Assembly (NCBI GenBank): GCA_030550455.1
Contig: JAUQPH010000010.1
Span: forward strand, 1 to 57,271
Direction: 5' to 3'
Length of the DNA: 57,271 nt
Source: Thermoproteota archaeon
GTDB lineage: Archaea > Thermoproteota > Thermoprotei_A > Sulfolobales > NBVN01
Shown here: positions 1 through 8,482 of the stretch, piece by piece
Layout of the letters: every line of letters begins with the position of its first letter
Numbering within the stretch: the first letter of the stretch is position 1
Translations under genes and position numbers: made by a program
The notes under the pieces: generated by a model
Seen by the model: the letters and a program-made list of their open reading frames with translations, nothing else
Databases searched by the model: none
Told to the model about the DNA's origin: nothing

Positions 1-61
1 CGACATCGAATCCTGGAACTTCGACTTTACTCAAAACCTTCCAAACCCTCTCGACGTTCAC
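1..61 (-). CDS. Partial gene, N-terminus only; possibly DUF59/MIP18-like
   Basis: An open frame starts with GTG at 61-59 on the minus strand and runs off the left edge after about 20 codons (reads VNVERVWKVLSKVEVPGFDV). A near-perfect Shine-Dalgarno (AGGAGGT, plus-strand 67-73) lies just upstream, and an A+T-rich TATA-like stretch lies at 90-101. Together these make a real gene start likely. The peptide resembles the start of DUF59/MIP18-type domains found alone or at the front of Mrp-family Fe-S proteins. Twenty residues are too few to name it. It is transcribed away from the rest of the window. Confidence 0.5.
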   Translation of the reverse strand, partial: MNVERVWKVLSKVEVPGFDV

Positions 62-153
62 TTACTACCTCCTATTAAAGTGTGTTAACTATATAATAAA
101 ACTACCCAACTATGTAGTTCGGGTTTCGTTTATGTTGCATGCCTTTCACTAAA

Positions 154-446
154 GCAGGCTAGAGTTGGAGCCTCGTGAAGCTGTTTCGTTTTTCATATTT
201 GTTCGTATTGGTTGGTATTGATAGAAACGTTTATAAACACCTTGATATACGTAGATACATCTCGATGAGGGATCGAGAGCCGCTAGATAGTGTAGATGGT
301 GGCTCTCCCCGAGACATCTAAGATGTGGGGTGCTAGGGGTCACCCTGAACGCCCCCAAGCCCGATGAAAACCCGAGTGGAATGCGGGGGAAAGAGATGAG
401 GCGATGAAATCAACCAATATAAACCTATACCAGAGCTGAACCCCTA
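154..446 (-). repeat. Dispersed ~290-bp structured repeat, copy A
   Basis: The reverse complement of this stretch closely matches 23152-23446 and, more loosely, 28873-29145. The shared order is a GGTTCAGCTCT-type start, a TTTATAT box, GGGTTTTCATCGGG, an AGGG/CCCT hairpin, a GAGAGCC...GGCTCTC stem, then GAAAAACGAAACAG and CACGAGGCT. In this copy the stem is followed by CTCGAT-CCCTC-ATCGAG, which can form a third hairpin. A 69-codon open frame crosses it, but copy C does not keep the frame, so I treat the element as non-coding. It sits directly behind the MFS gene on the same strand. Confidence 0.8.
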
Positions 447-453
447 ACTGTAG

Positions 454-1695
454 TCAAGCGAGGTAGAGCTTTAGTCTCTTTAGTAGGTAAAGACAGGATA
501 AGGCCCCGACTAAGCTAAAGAAGCTTGATATTACTAGTGGTACTTCGTAGCCACCAGTTAGGTCTACTAAGTAGCCTCCTAGTGATGGTGCTACTAGACC
601 GGCTATCCCCCACCCAGTGAAGACGAGTGAGTAGTTAGTAGAGAGATGCCTTATGCCGAAGAAGTCTCCCACTAGAGCAGGGTATAGAGCTAGAGCAGAG
701 CCGTAGAAGAACCCGGCTAGTGCCATCGTGCCGAGCAATGCTACTCCACCTAGCTCGGGAGCTGCTAGCAGGAGGAACAAGACCGTCTGCAGGAGGAAGA
801 AGAGAGACATAGTTATCGGCCTCCCGTATTTTCCTAGTTTATCAGATATCCAGCCGGCTGGGGGTCTACCGATTGCGTTAAACACTGAGAACACACTTAC
901 CGCAAGTGAGGCTTGGATGGGGTCGAGACCTCTCGACTTAGCGAAGCTCATTAAGTGACCTATTAGCATTAGCCCCGGGGCGCTTACGAGGATGAAGCTA
1001 GCCCACATAGTCCAAAAGTCTCTTGTTCTAGTGGCTTCCCTCGGGTCTAGGTCTTTCTTTGGAACCACTATTCTCTTTACGGCACCTGGTGTTAAACGCT
1101 TGACTACGTCTTCAGGTGGGTCTCTAATCAAGCTGTAGGCTACCGCCCCCAGTACCGCAGATAGAACACCAACTACGAGGAAGGTAGTGGAGAGACCGTG
1201 GAGGTCTATCAGGACCGTCTTCATTGGGGCGAAGACTACGGCACTACCACCGTAGCCGAATATCACTATACCTGTTGCTAGCCCAGCTTTATCTGGAAAC
1301 CACCTCCTAGCTAGAGCTACTGTCGGGATATAGCCGAACCCGTTTCCCAAGCCAGTTAGAACTCCATAGGTTGTGATGAGGTATAGTGGGTCCGTAATGT
1401 ACTCTACTAGAGACGATAGAAGGAGCCCGACTGACACTAGTGATATACTCAAAGCTGAAGTAGTCTTTATTCCTCTCGCAGTGTAGATACGACCGCCCAA
1501 TATGCTAGAAAAAGCGAAGACGACCACAAATACTGAAAAAGGGAGTGAAGCTATGAAGGAGCTACCCCATTGAGACTCAAGCGCAGCTCTATAAGCACTA
1601 TAAGCGTATGAAGCACCGAGAATGGACGTAATCATAGTTCCCGCTAGAAGAGATATCCAGCCACTCCTCCTGCTAAAGGTTGATGTAGAGCTCAT
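454..1695 (-). CDS. Major facilitator superfamily transporter, OxlT-like
   Basis: This is a ~413-residue polytopic membrane protein with about 12 hydrophobic segments and two halves joined by a charged loop near residues 195-225. MFS signatures are visible: a GGRIYTARG loop after TM2 and a GWISDKLGKYGRP loop in the second half (the G-x3-D-x2-G-x2-R type motif). The pattern fits the oxalate/formate antiporter-like (OxlT/YhjX) group. The substrate cannot be read from sequence. I prefer ATG at 1695 over the TTG one codon upstream because GGTGA lies 7-8 nt before it. A TATA-like element (CTTTTATTCC on the minus strand, about 1731-1741) precedes it. The gene appears monocistronic, between repeat copy A and the defence operon. 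Confidence 0.85.
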   Translation of the reverse strand: MSSTSTFSRRSGWISLLAGTMITSILGASYAYSAYRAALESQWGSSFIASLPFSVFVVVFAFSSILGGRIYTARGIKTTSALSISLVSVGLLLSSLVEYITDPLYLITTYGVLTGLGNGFGYIPTVALARRWFPDKAGLATGIVIFGYGGSAVVFAPMKTVLIDLHGLSTTFLVVGVLSAVLGAVAYSLIRDPPEDVVKRLTPGAVKRIVVPKKDLDPREATRTRDFWTMWASFILVSAPGLMLIGHLMSFAKSRGLDPIQASLAVSVFSVFNAIGRPPAGWISDKLGKYGRPITMSLFFLLQTVLFLLLAAPELGGVALLGTMALAGFFYGSALALYPALVGDFFGIRHLSTNYSLVFTGWGIAGLVAPSLGGYLVDLTGGYEVPLVISSFFSLVGALSCLYLLKRLKLYLA

Positions 1696-1829
1696 CAATA
1701 CGTCACCTTCTACAACACTTTGAAGAAGTAAGGAATAAAAGCCTAGTGAAGAATCCGAGCGAATTCGTGATATAGTTAACTAAGACAGGAGTAACGTAGA
1801 TGAAACACTTCGGGAGCACCTACCACTAG

Positions 1830-4700
1830 TTACTTAATTGCGATCTCCAGGTCCGGCCTCCCGAGCTCTCTATATACGTAGTACTTCGCCTCACCCACAT
1901 TAATCTCTCTTACGAGCTTCAACTTCTTCGAAGTTAGAGGATGTCTATAGCCCCTTATGCTGTTCTGCGCTAAGTCTACTACGTATAGCCAGTACTCTTG
2001 ACCCTCGTACTCTAGCTGTTCTCCAAACTCCCTTTCTTTCTCTGTGTACACTACTAACTTTAGCTCCTTCATTGTTTTAAGCTCAACAAGCTTTGTTAAG
2101 CCAGTCCTATTGTCCTTAATTAAGAGGTCGAATCTGTAGATGTGGTCTCTAACATCGGTGACCGTGTGAGTACCGGAGAGAACTTTCTTAAGTATCTCGA
2201 TAGCTAAGTTCTCTAGCTCTAGCTTTTCCTCAGTATACCTACCCACAAAACCCGCAATTAAGTCTCGGGAGGTCATGTTCCTAACGACAACGAGAGGCTT
2301 AACCACTATCTCAATATCTCTCTCAAGGTCTGCTGGTAGTGAGAGAACACCGACTCTCAGGCCCTTTCTTTGCGAGTACTCTAGGTAACTGACATATCCA
2401 CTAAGTAGCTTAACTAATACGTTAGTTCTTACGTAGTCTCTTATTCTAGGAACGCCTTGTTGAACAAAAGATTCGTCTACTATGGTCTGAGCAGAGCAGT
2501 CTAAGCTAGATACGGTCTCCAGTTCTCTAGCTATACTGCGTAAATCGAGGATGCTCCCATTTCTATACCCGAGTAGCCAGCATGGTCCATCGAGCTTACT
2601 TACCGAGGTACAGACTTTGTAGAGGTACAGCTCTCCACTATACCCGTCACACAGTAGCTCAAGACTTTGACTATGTGTTTTTCTCTGAACTAAGTTGAGG
2701 AGCTCGATGATGACTCTCTCGTAGCCTCTGCTAGTAGTGGGTGTGTAAATCTCAGTGCTTACTCCCAGGGATTTCGCTATGGAGTTTATGAAGTCTTCGA
2801 ACTCCTTTCTACTACTAAACCCTACTGAATGTCTTAAGACTTCCTCTAGCACTACCCTGCGACCACCAACACCGACTTGAAAAGTCCTCCTATAGGCTTC
2901 TCTTATATCGTCGAGAGCCTTTATGTAGCTCTCTATTAACTCCTTCAGTCCTCCCCTATCTTTAGTCTTGTACGCTCGCCACATTTCAAATGGCTTCAGC
3001 TTATCTGAAGCACTACCCATGACCGAGGCTACATCTATATCGTCTGGAGCTCTAGACTCGGCTTCCCATGCTTCAGAACCACACGATAGAGATGCTTTCT
3101 CTAAGGCTAGACTAGGCTGTATGTGTGCTCTAATGAGGTTTAGTAGTTTGACGTAGACGACTTCGAAAACGGCTCTCTCAAAGCCTACCTCCATAAGTAG
3201 CGCGTAAGCGTGGACGTCTTTCTCCTGACCGAGCCTCCACACTCTACCGACTCTCTGCTCAAGCTTAACTAAAGACCATGGTAGCTCGTAGTGTATAACT
3301 ACGTTAGCTTGCTGAAGGTTTAGTCCTTCTGATGCTACATCTGTTGATATCAGTACCCTAGGACCTGGCTTAGCGAGCCACTCCTTCACTCCGTCTATGC
3401 TCTCGCGGTTACTGGAAAGAAGTTCACCAGTAACTAACTTAAGCTCGACTGCGTGAAGGCTGTTTTTCAGCTTTCTATAGATGTAGTTAGCAGTATCAGC
3501 GTACTCACTAAAGACAACTACTTTGTCTCCTCTCTTGATGTGTCCCGATATCAGTGATACAAGGGTGGTGAGCTTAGAATCCTCACCTTCGAGTATTTTT
3601 TTGGCGAGATCAGTGAGATATTTAATTTCTGAACTGAACTGCTTGAAGATATAGGAGTACTTAGATACCTGATCTACAAGCATATCCGGGTCAGTATCGG
3701 CGTCTTCTTCAGATAGGTAGGCCTCGAGCTCCTCCTCTAGGTCGACCGATTTACCGTTGGTACCGCTTAAACTCTTAAGTACTCTCTCAAATGTAAGGAG
3801 ACCGGCCTCCGGACTCGATAGACCTCTCTTATCTATTATTGCGACAACCAGCTCGAGACCTCTCTTACCGGAGTACCTAGCGAGTATATCTCTAGTAAGC
3901 TTATCAAGGCTCTCGATGTATAACCTCTCGAGAGGTGAGGGCTTCACGACGCAGGCTCTAAAGGTGGCTTTTACGAATACCCTGTCTTTTTCGTATAACA
4001 CGTTAACGTGGTGCTTACTCCTCCTGAATACTATGGAATCTATAGTCTTGGCGTAGAACTCGCTACTGTCTAGCTGCTTCCACATGCTCTCCTTTAAGCC
4101 TGGGTCAACGAGGATCAACCTCTTTATGTAGTCTTCAGAGTTTCCTCTATGTGGAGTAGCTGTGAGAAATAGAATAGATGACTCTGGGTTCCTCTTAAGT
4201 AGCTCTTTCACGAACTCGAACCTCTCTGTTCCGAGGCCTAGTTTGTGTGCTTCATCAACTATCACCATATCCCACTTTTTCTCGAGAACTTTCTCTCTTA
4301 GTGGAGGCTTCTTAGCTGTATCTATCTTAAAGAGAAAGACGCCTCTATCAAGGGTTAGAGGATCCTTAATCGGGGTGATCCCGGCCCTCAAGAGCTCGGC
4401 CTCCCATTGAGTCGCCAAGCTCCTCGGGGTCAGAATGAGTACTCTACTGACTAACCCTCTGTTGATAGCCCAATCCATTACTAGAAGAGCCTCAACCGTC
4501 TTTCCTAAACCGACTTCATCAGCTATTAGAGCTCTTATAGGTCTCCTCAGAGCTAGTCTGTAGAAGAGCTCTGCTTGATGGAGATATCCTCTGAACTCTC
4601 TCTTACCAATAGCGTACAGCCTCAGTAGTGGATGCTCTCGAAACAGCTCTCTTACGAAGAGCCTTACTGCCTCCCTACTCGGAGCATCACTACTCGACAT
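1830..4700 (-). CDS. SNF2/HepA-type helicase with possible nuclease-like C-terminus
   Basis: This is a 956-aa superfamily 2 ATPase. Visible motifs are I (DEVGLGKT, ~61-68), II (DEAH, ~149-152), III (TATPHRG, ~180), V (STDVASEGLN, ~452) and VI (QRVGRVWRLGQ, ~482-492). This is the COG0553 pattern of DNA translocases. The tail (~840-956) contains FDLLI followed about 13 residues later by VELK, then an alternating strand/helix segment. That spacing resembles DUF3883/PD-(D/E)xK folds, so the protein could carry a nuclease or DNA-end-binding domain; this part is inference. Its start overlaps the end of the 137-aa gene by 11 nt, making it the last gene of a four-gene operon with a DUF499 ATPase and a DUF1156 methylase. 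Confidence 0.88.
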   Translation of the reverse strand: MSSSDAPSREAVRLFVRELFREHPLLRLYAIGKREFRGYLHQAELFYRLALRRPIRALIADEVGLGKTVEALLVMDWAINRGLVSRVLILTPRSLATQWEAELLRAGITPIKDPLTLDRGVFLFKIDTAKKPPLREKVLEKKWDMVIVDEAHKLGLGTERFEFVKELLKRNPESSILFLTATPHRGNSEDYIKRLILVDPGLKESMWKQLDSSEFYAKTIDSIVFRRSKHHVNVLYEKDRVFVKATFRACVVKPSPLERLYIESLDKLTRDILARYSGKRGLELVVAIIDKRGLSSPEAGLLTFERVLKSLSGTNGKSVDLEEELEAYLSEEDADTDPDMLVDQVSKYSYIFKQFSSEIKYLTDLAKKILEGEDSKLTTLVSLISGHIKRGDKVVVFSEYADTANYIYRKLKNSLHAVELKLVTGELLSSNRESIDGVKEWLAKPGPRVLISTDVASEGLNLQQANVVIHYELPWSLVKLEQRVGRVWRLGQEKDVHAYALLMEVGFERAVFEVVYVKLLNLIRAHIQPSLALEKASLSCGSEAWEAESRAPDDIDVASVMGSASDKLKPFEMWRAYKTKDRGGLKELIESYIKALDDIREAYRRTFQVGVGGRRVVLEEVLRHSVGFSSRKEFEDFINSIAKSLGVSTEIYTPTTSRGYERVIIELLNLVQRKTHSQSLELLCDGYSGELYLYKVCTSVSKLDGPCWLLGYRNGSILDLRSIARELETVSSLDCSAQTIVDESFVQQGVPRIRDYVRTNVLVKLLSGYVSYLEYSQRKGLRVGVLSLPADLERDIEIVVKPLVVVRNMTSRDLIAGFVGRYTEEKLELENLAIEILKKVLSGTHTVTDVRDHIYRFDLLIKDNRTGLTKLVELKTMKELKLVVYTEKEREFGEQLEYEGQEYWLYVVDLAQNSIRGYRHPLTSKKLKLVREINVGEAKYYVYRELGRPDLEIAIK

Positions 4701-5103
4701 AGTATAGAGACCTCAGAGAGCTAGAGACTCTGTAGAGAGCTCTAACCCCCCTCCTCCTATACCTCTCAACAAACTCGGAGTACCAAAACAGGAGAGATAC
4801 TGGGTCCAGCTTTAAGGTTAGGTTCAAGAGTAATTCCGATACGTAAGAGTTCTTTCTCCGCATTCCTGTTACTGTCCCACAGTATACTACTAACCTCATG
4901 TGGAGGTTCTCGTCTAAGACCCAAAGACCCGACTTCGTCTCTCTAAAAGCGTTCTTAGAAAACCTTTCAGCGATGTCCACAACTTCATCCTTACCGCAGC
5001 GCAGTCCACCTATCTCGACGAGGCCTAGTGGTGAGTTACGCCTAAAGTAAGCTTTACCAGCGATCCACGTAATGAAGCTTATGAACCCTGAGTCACGAGA
5101 CAT
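4690..5103 (-). CDS. Uncharacterised 137-aa protein of the defence operon
   Basis: I do not recognise this protein. It is basic and rich in Arg/Lys near the C-terminus (RYRRRG, SLRSLYY), contains only two Cys, and shows no membrane segment or catalytic motif. It is probably real: its ATG overlaps the DUF499 gene end by 11 nt, its stop overlaps the SNF2 gene start by 11 nt, and its codon use matches its neighbours. Its fixed place between an AAA ATPase and a helicase suggests a small adaptor or DNA-binding subunit, which is inference from context. Confidence 0.7.
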   Translation of the reverse strand: MSRDSGFISFITWIAGKAYFRRNSPLGLVEIGGLRCGKDEVVDIAERFSKNAFRETKSGLWVLDENLHMRLVVYCGTVTGMRRKNSYVSELLLNLTLKLDPVSLLFWYSEFVERYRRRGVRALYRVSSSLRSLYYVE

Positions 5104-8100
5104 GTTGAGAGCCTCGGCAGCAGTAGATAATATTGGACTTCGACTGCGCTACCTTCGCCGCAACGCTCTCGAGTTCTCTCGGGTCGACTACTACGTTGTC
5201 TTTTAGGGTCACGGATAGGGCTTCGCAGTATGCGCTAGCGGTGAGACCAAATACCTGCCTGAGACTTCTAGCTACACTGAGTAAGCTGTCAGGGCTAACT
5301 CTCTCGGCGACGATCTCGTACTTCGAGCCTGACTCCAGCTCACTCGGTAGAGTGACTTTCAGGATGCACTTTCTGATTAGCTTAACTCCCCTAAGCGCTC
5401 GCTGAAGAGACCTCAGTATGTCGATCAAAACCTCGATAGGTATGGAGCCACTAACCTCTAAGCTATAGCACAGAGTGTTAAGCAATGGCACGTTCATTGA
5501 GCACAGATACCCCTCGGAGACCTTTATCATCAAGCTACTCCTCTTGGTCGGCATTCCCTCAGCAACCCCCTCGATATGGTAGGAGTATTCACCGACACTC
5601 TTGGGAACCCTAATGCGCCAGATCGCCTTAAAGTCTGGAATTCCCGCAGAAGGCTCTATAGAGCCCTCACTAACTCTGAGTTCAACCCGCTTATTGAACC
5701 TACCTATTCTTTTGACTAACACCTCAACATTAGCGTACTCTTCTTCATCAGTCGGTACAGTAACTGATAGCTCTCTCTGGTGCTCGATCTCGAAAGTATC
5801 ACACACTCTCTCACTTCTTCTCCGGACCCTCGACTCCCTAAACAAGTGGAGATACTCTGATGGGTATAGAGTCCTTATCTCGTAAAGAGGTACCTCCTTA
5901 TTTTCGAACGTAGCTACGTAGTAGACCCTCTCGATACAGTCACCAGAGGGGGACTCAGAAACTTTCTCTAGCAACTTCAACTGTTCTTCTGCCGCTTTGA
6001 CCCACGGGACGACTAAGTCATCATCTCTAAACTCGGTTAAGGTCTCGCCACCCTCTACCTGCTTAAAGAACACTCTGTTCTCTCGTATAACACCGACCTT
6101 AAACGCTCTCAGTCCACTAGCGACCAAGTTCTCTACAAATCCCCTAGTCACCATGGGTTTAGCAGGGTTTTCGTAAAAAGCCTTCTTTATGTCTCCAATA
6201 CTCAACTCCTCACTCCACTCGCTAGAGCCCTTGAGGTAGAACGGGAGTACGTCGAAGTCCGCGACCTCATCAACGAGCTTCTCGTAGTTCCTCAAAGTAT
6301 CTTCAGCGGCCTCAAGGAGAGTCTTACTCGTCTTACCGAACCTCACGACTCTAGCTACTTCACCGTTCTCGTACGCAGGAAACGCTATGTAGTTGAAGTA
6401 GTTGAAAACCCCGACCAGTAGGCTCTTGCTTATCTCGTTCTCGAGGTCCGACAGCTGCTCCTTGAGGAACCTAACGGTCGTTTTGTCGGTAAACTGCCTC
6501 TCAATTCCAACCTTACTCAGGTTCTCACACGCTATCAAGCGCTTTGCTTCCCTCTTAATCATGCTCCAAGCTCGCACATCGTTGGAAAACGCTACTACAA
6601 CACAGTTCCTATTCTTTCGAGGAGCCTTAGAGCCACCTGAGACTCTATAGTAAAGTAAGTCATAGATAGCACCACTCCGCAGGTCTCCCTCTGTAACGCC
6701 GGATACGGGTTCTAAGATTGTGACTAGCACGTACTTCTGCTCGTCAAAGTCCAGTAGCTCCGGCCTCTGGAGTACGTATGGAGTAGGACTGAGCACTCTA
6801 ACCTCATGCTTATACGACTTACTAGCATCGTACGGCTTAGAGTACAGCCACTCCACTCTCTCCCTAATCTTTCTTAAGGCCTCAAAGTCCTCGACCTTGC
6901 CGGCTTCGTTTTCCACGAGCTCGCTGAGGTCTAGTAGAGTAGTCGCCCAGTACCTACCCTCCTTAGTATAGAGATGCGGAAGCCTACAGTCAACCCCACC
7001 CGACGCTAAATCGTTGAGTAGCTCACCTACAGTCTTAGGAGAGATCCCGTAAGACTCGTACCTGAGAGGATCGTAAACCGCTGTCACAACTTCTCGCCTA
7101 GTGGGGAAAACGTTCAGGGGCTCTAGGTGGGGTTTGTATACGTACGTCCGCAGTAGTACATATAGAGCGATCCTAAACGCTAGATCTCTAAACACCTCGG
7201 GCTTTACATCCGGGGGCACGGGCAGGTCTCTATCTATCTTAGCTAAGATCTTGTCTACTACTCCATCAAATCCTCTGTAATCCTCGGTGATAATCCAAGA
7301 CCTTATCTCACCGTCTCGAAGGTCTACGTCAGAGGGTAGGATCAGGAGTACGTTACTCTTCGAAGTCGAGAGCTTTCTTACGACAATTCTGGCGATCCTG
7401 AGGGCGTCTCTAGTCCTGTGGAGGTTCCTATTCCTTTCAACTATGTCCCGCAGAGCTCTTATAAAGAAGGGATGGAATGGGTATGTAGCCCTTAAGTCCT
7501 TCACTATATCCTCTACTTCGTCGCCGTAGTTAACCCGAAGGTTCGAGTACCTAGCTCGAGCGAGCTCTGCTCCTGCCTCATCTACGTGCTCAAATATCCT
7601 AGTCTTCAGTATCATAGCTAGGTCTTCCTCGGTAGCTACGGGTCTGCTTGTCCTCACGGCCACTCTCAAGACTTCCTTACCCATCTTCTCTACGAACTCT
7701 TCGTAACCTGGCTCCGGCACTAACCCCTTCTCAGTATATTCCGCTGGAACGGTCACGACTAGCACTGTCCTCGAGTTCTTTGCGTACTCTGAGAGAACCC
7801 TTAAGAACACTACTACCTGCTCAGCATACCGCATGAGTATCTCTCTGTCTTCCGGTCTCGGAGCACTAGCCATCCTCCTGTAGTAGATGCCTAGTTCGTC
7901 AACAAGTATCAGCACCCTCCTGTTCTCTAGCACTTGGGAGACTACGTACATCTCGGGGGCTACGAGCTTCTCATCGTATTCTCTAACGACATCGAACCTC
8001 CCAAGCTGGTGAGCTATATAACCCCATAGAGTCCTCACTCTATACCCACTGACCTCGAGGGGCTCTAGAGGTGATGGAGCTAGCTTACTGTGAGAACCAT

Positions 8101-8482
8101 CAACTACAACGAGAGATGCCTCCTTGAGGGCTCTCTCTAAGTCCGCAGGTCTATCTATAGCACCTACCTCAGTAGCTAGTGCGGGGTTCTTGTAGATGTG
8201 GTAGATTAGTATGAGGCTGTGGGTCTTACCGCCTCCGAGTGCTGAGGGAATGACTAAAGTGCCTCCTCTACCCTCAACAAGTCTGCCGAAGACGTCTCCG
8301 ACTAAGTCCCTCATTGGTTTAGTAAGGTAGGTCCTCTTAGCGAACTCCCTAGGGTCTAAGTATATGCGGTGACCGGTACCCAGCACTACTGAGTGGAGAG
8401 ATGGGGCTACCTCTTCATCTAACTTCTTGTCTAGTAGGTCGTCCCTCACTTTCACGTAACTCCAGAGCGTCACCGACTCCAC
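5093..8482 (-). CDS. DUF499-family AAA+ ATPase of the defence operon
   Basis: This is a 1129-aa P-loop ATPase. Walker A is SALGGGKT (~80-87) and Walker B is LILVDE (~191-196). A long C-terminal part (~450-1129) has no obvious catalytic motif. Length, the GGGKTHSL signature and the partner genes fit COG1483/DUF499, large ATPases that recur in archaeal and bacterial defence islands next to DUF1156 methylases. It probably powers or gates DNA recognition by the complex. GTG at 8482 is chosen because it overlaps the methylase stop by 13 nt, as at the other junctions of this operon. No signal peptide is seen, so it should be cytoplasmic. Confidence 0.82.
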   Translation of the reverse strand: MESVTLWSYVKVRDDLLDKKLDEEVAPSLHSVVLGTGHRIYLDPREFAKRTYLTKPMRDLVGDVFGRLVEGRGGTLVIPSALGGGKTHSLILIYHIYKNPALATEVGAIDRPADLERALKEASLVVVDGSHSKLAPSPLEPLEVSGYRVRTLWGYIAHQLGRFDVVREYDEKLVAPEMYVVSQVLENRRVLILVDELGIYYRRMASAPRPEDREILMRYAEQVVVFLRVLSEYAKNSRTVLVVTVPAEYTEKGLVPEPGYEEFVEKMGKEVLRVAVRTSRPVATEEDLAMILKTRIFEHVDEAGAELARARYSNLRVNYGDEVEDIVKDLRATYPFHPFFIRALRDIVERNRNLHRTRDALRIARIVVRKLSTSKSNVLLILPSDVDLRDGEIRSWIITEDYRGFDGVVDKILAKIDRDLPVPPDVKPEVFRDLAFRIALYVLLRTYVYKPHLEPLNVFPTRREVVTAVYDPLRYESYGISPKTVGELLNDLASGGVDCRLPHLYTKEGRYWATTLLDLSELVENEAGKVEDFEALRKIRERVEWLYSKPYDASKSYKHEVRVLSPTPYVLQRPELLDFDEQKYVLVTILEPVSGVTEGDLRSGAIYDLLYYRVSGGSKAPRKNRNCVVVAFSNDVRAWSMIKREAKRLIACENLSKVGIERQFTDKTTVRFLKEQLSDLENEISKSLLVGVFNYFNYIAFPAYENGEVARVVRFGKTSKTLLEAAEDTLRNYEKLVDEVADFDVLPFYLKGSSEWSEELSIGDIKKAFYENPAKPMVTRGFVENLVASGLRAFKVGVIRENRVFFKQVEGGETLTEFRDDDLVVPWVKAAEEQLKLLEKVSESPSGDCIERVYYVATFENKEVPLYEIRTLYPSEYLHLFRESRVRRRSERVCDTFEIEHQRELSVTVPTDEEEYANVEVLVKRIGRFNKRVELRVSEGSIEPSAGIPDFKAIWRIRVPKSVGEYSYHIEGVAEGMPTKRSSLMIKVSEGYLCSMNVPLLNTLCYSLEVSGSIPIEVLIDILRSLQRALRGVKLIRKCILKVTLPSELESGSKYEIVAERVSPDSLLSVARSLRQVFGLTASAYCEALSVTLKDNVVVDPRELESVAAKVAQSKSNIIYCCRGSQHVS

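Noticed and set aside
149-358. 69-codon minus-strand frame similar to a plus-strand frame at 23180-23491
   Set aside because: The shared peptide follows from the DNA repeat; copy C does not keep the frame, and stems rather than codons are conserved.
5133-7836. Several 60-95-codon plus-strand frames opposite the DUF499 gene
   Set aside because: Serine/leucine-rich shadow frames of a strongly coding minus strand, without ribosome sites.
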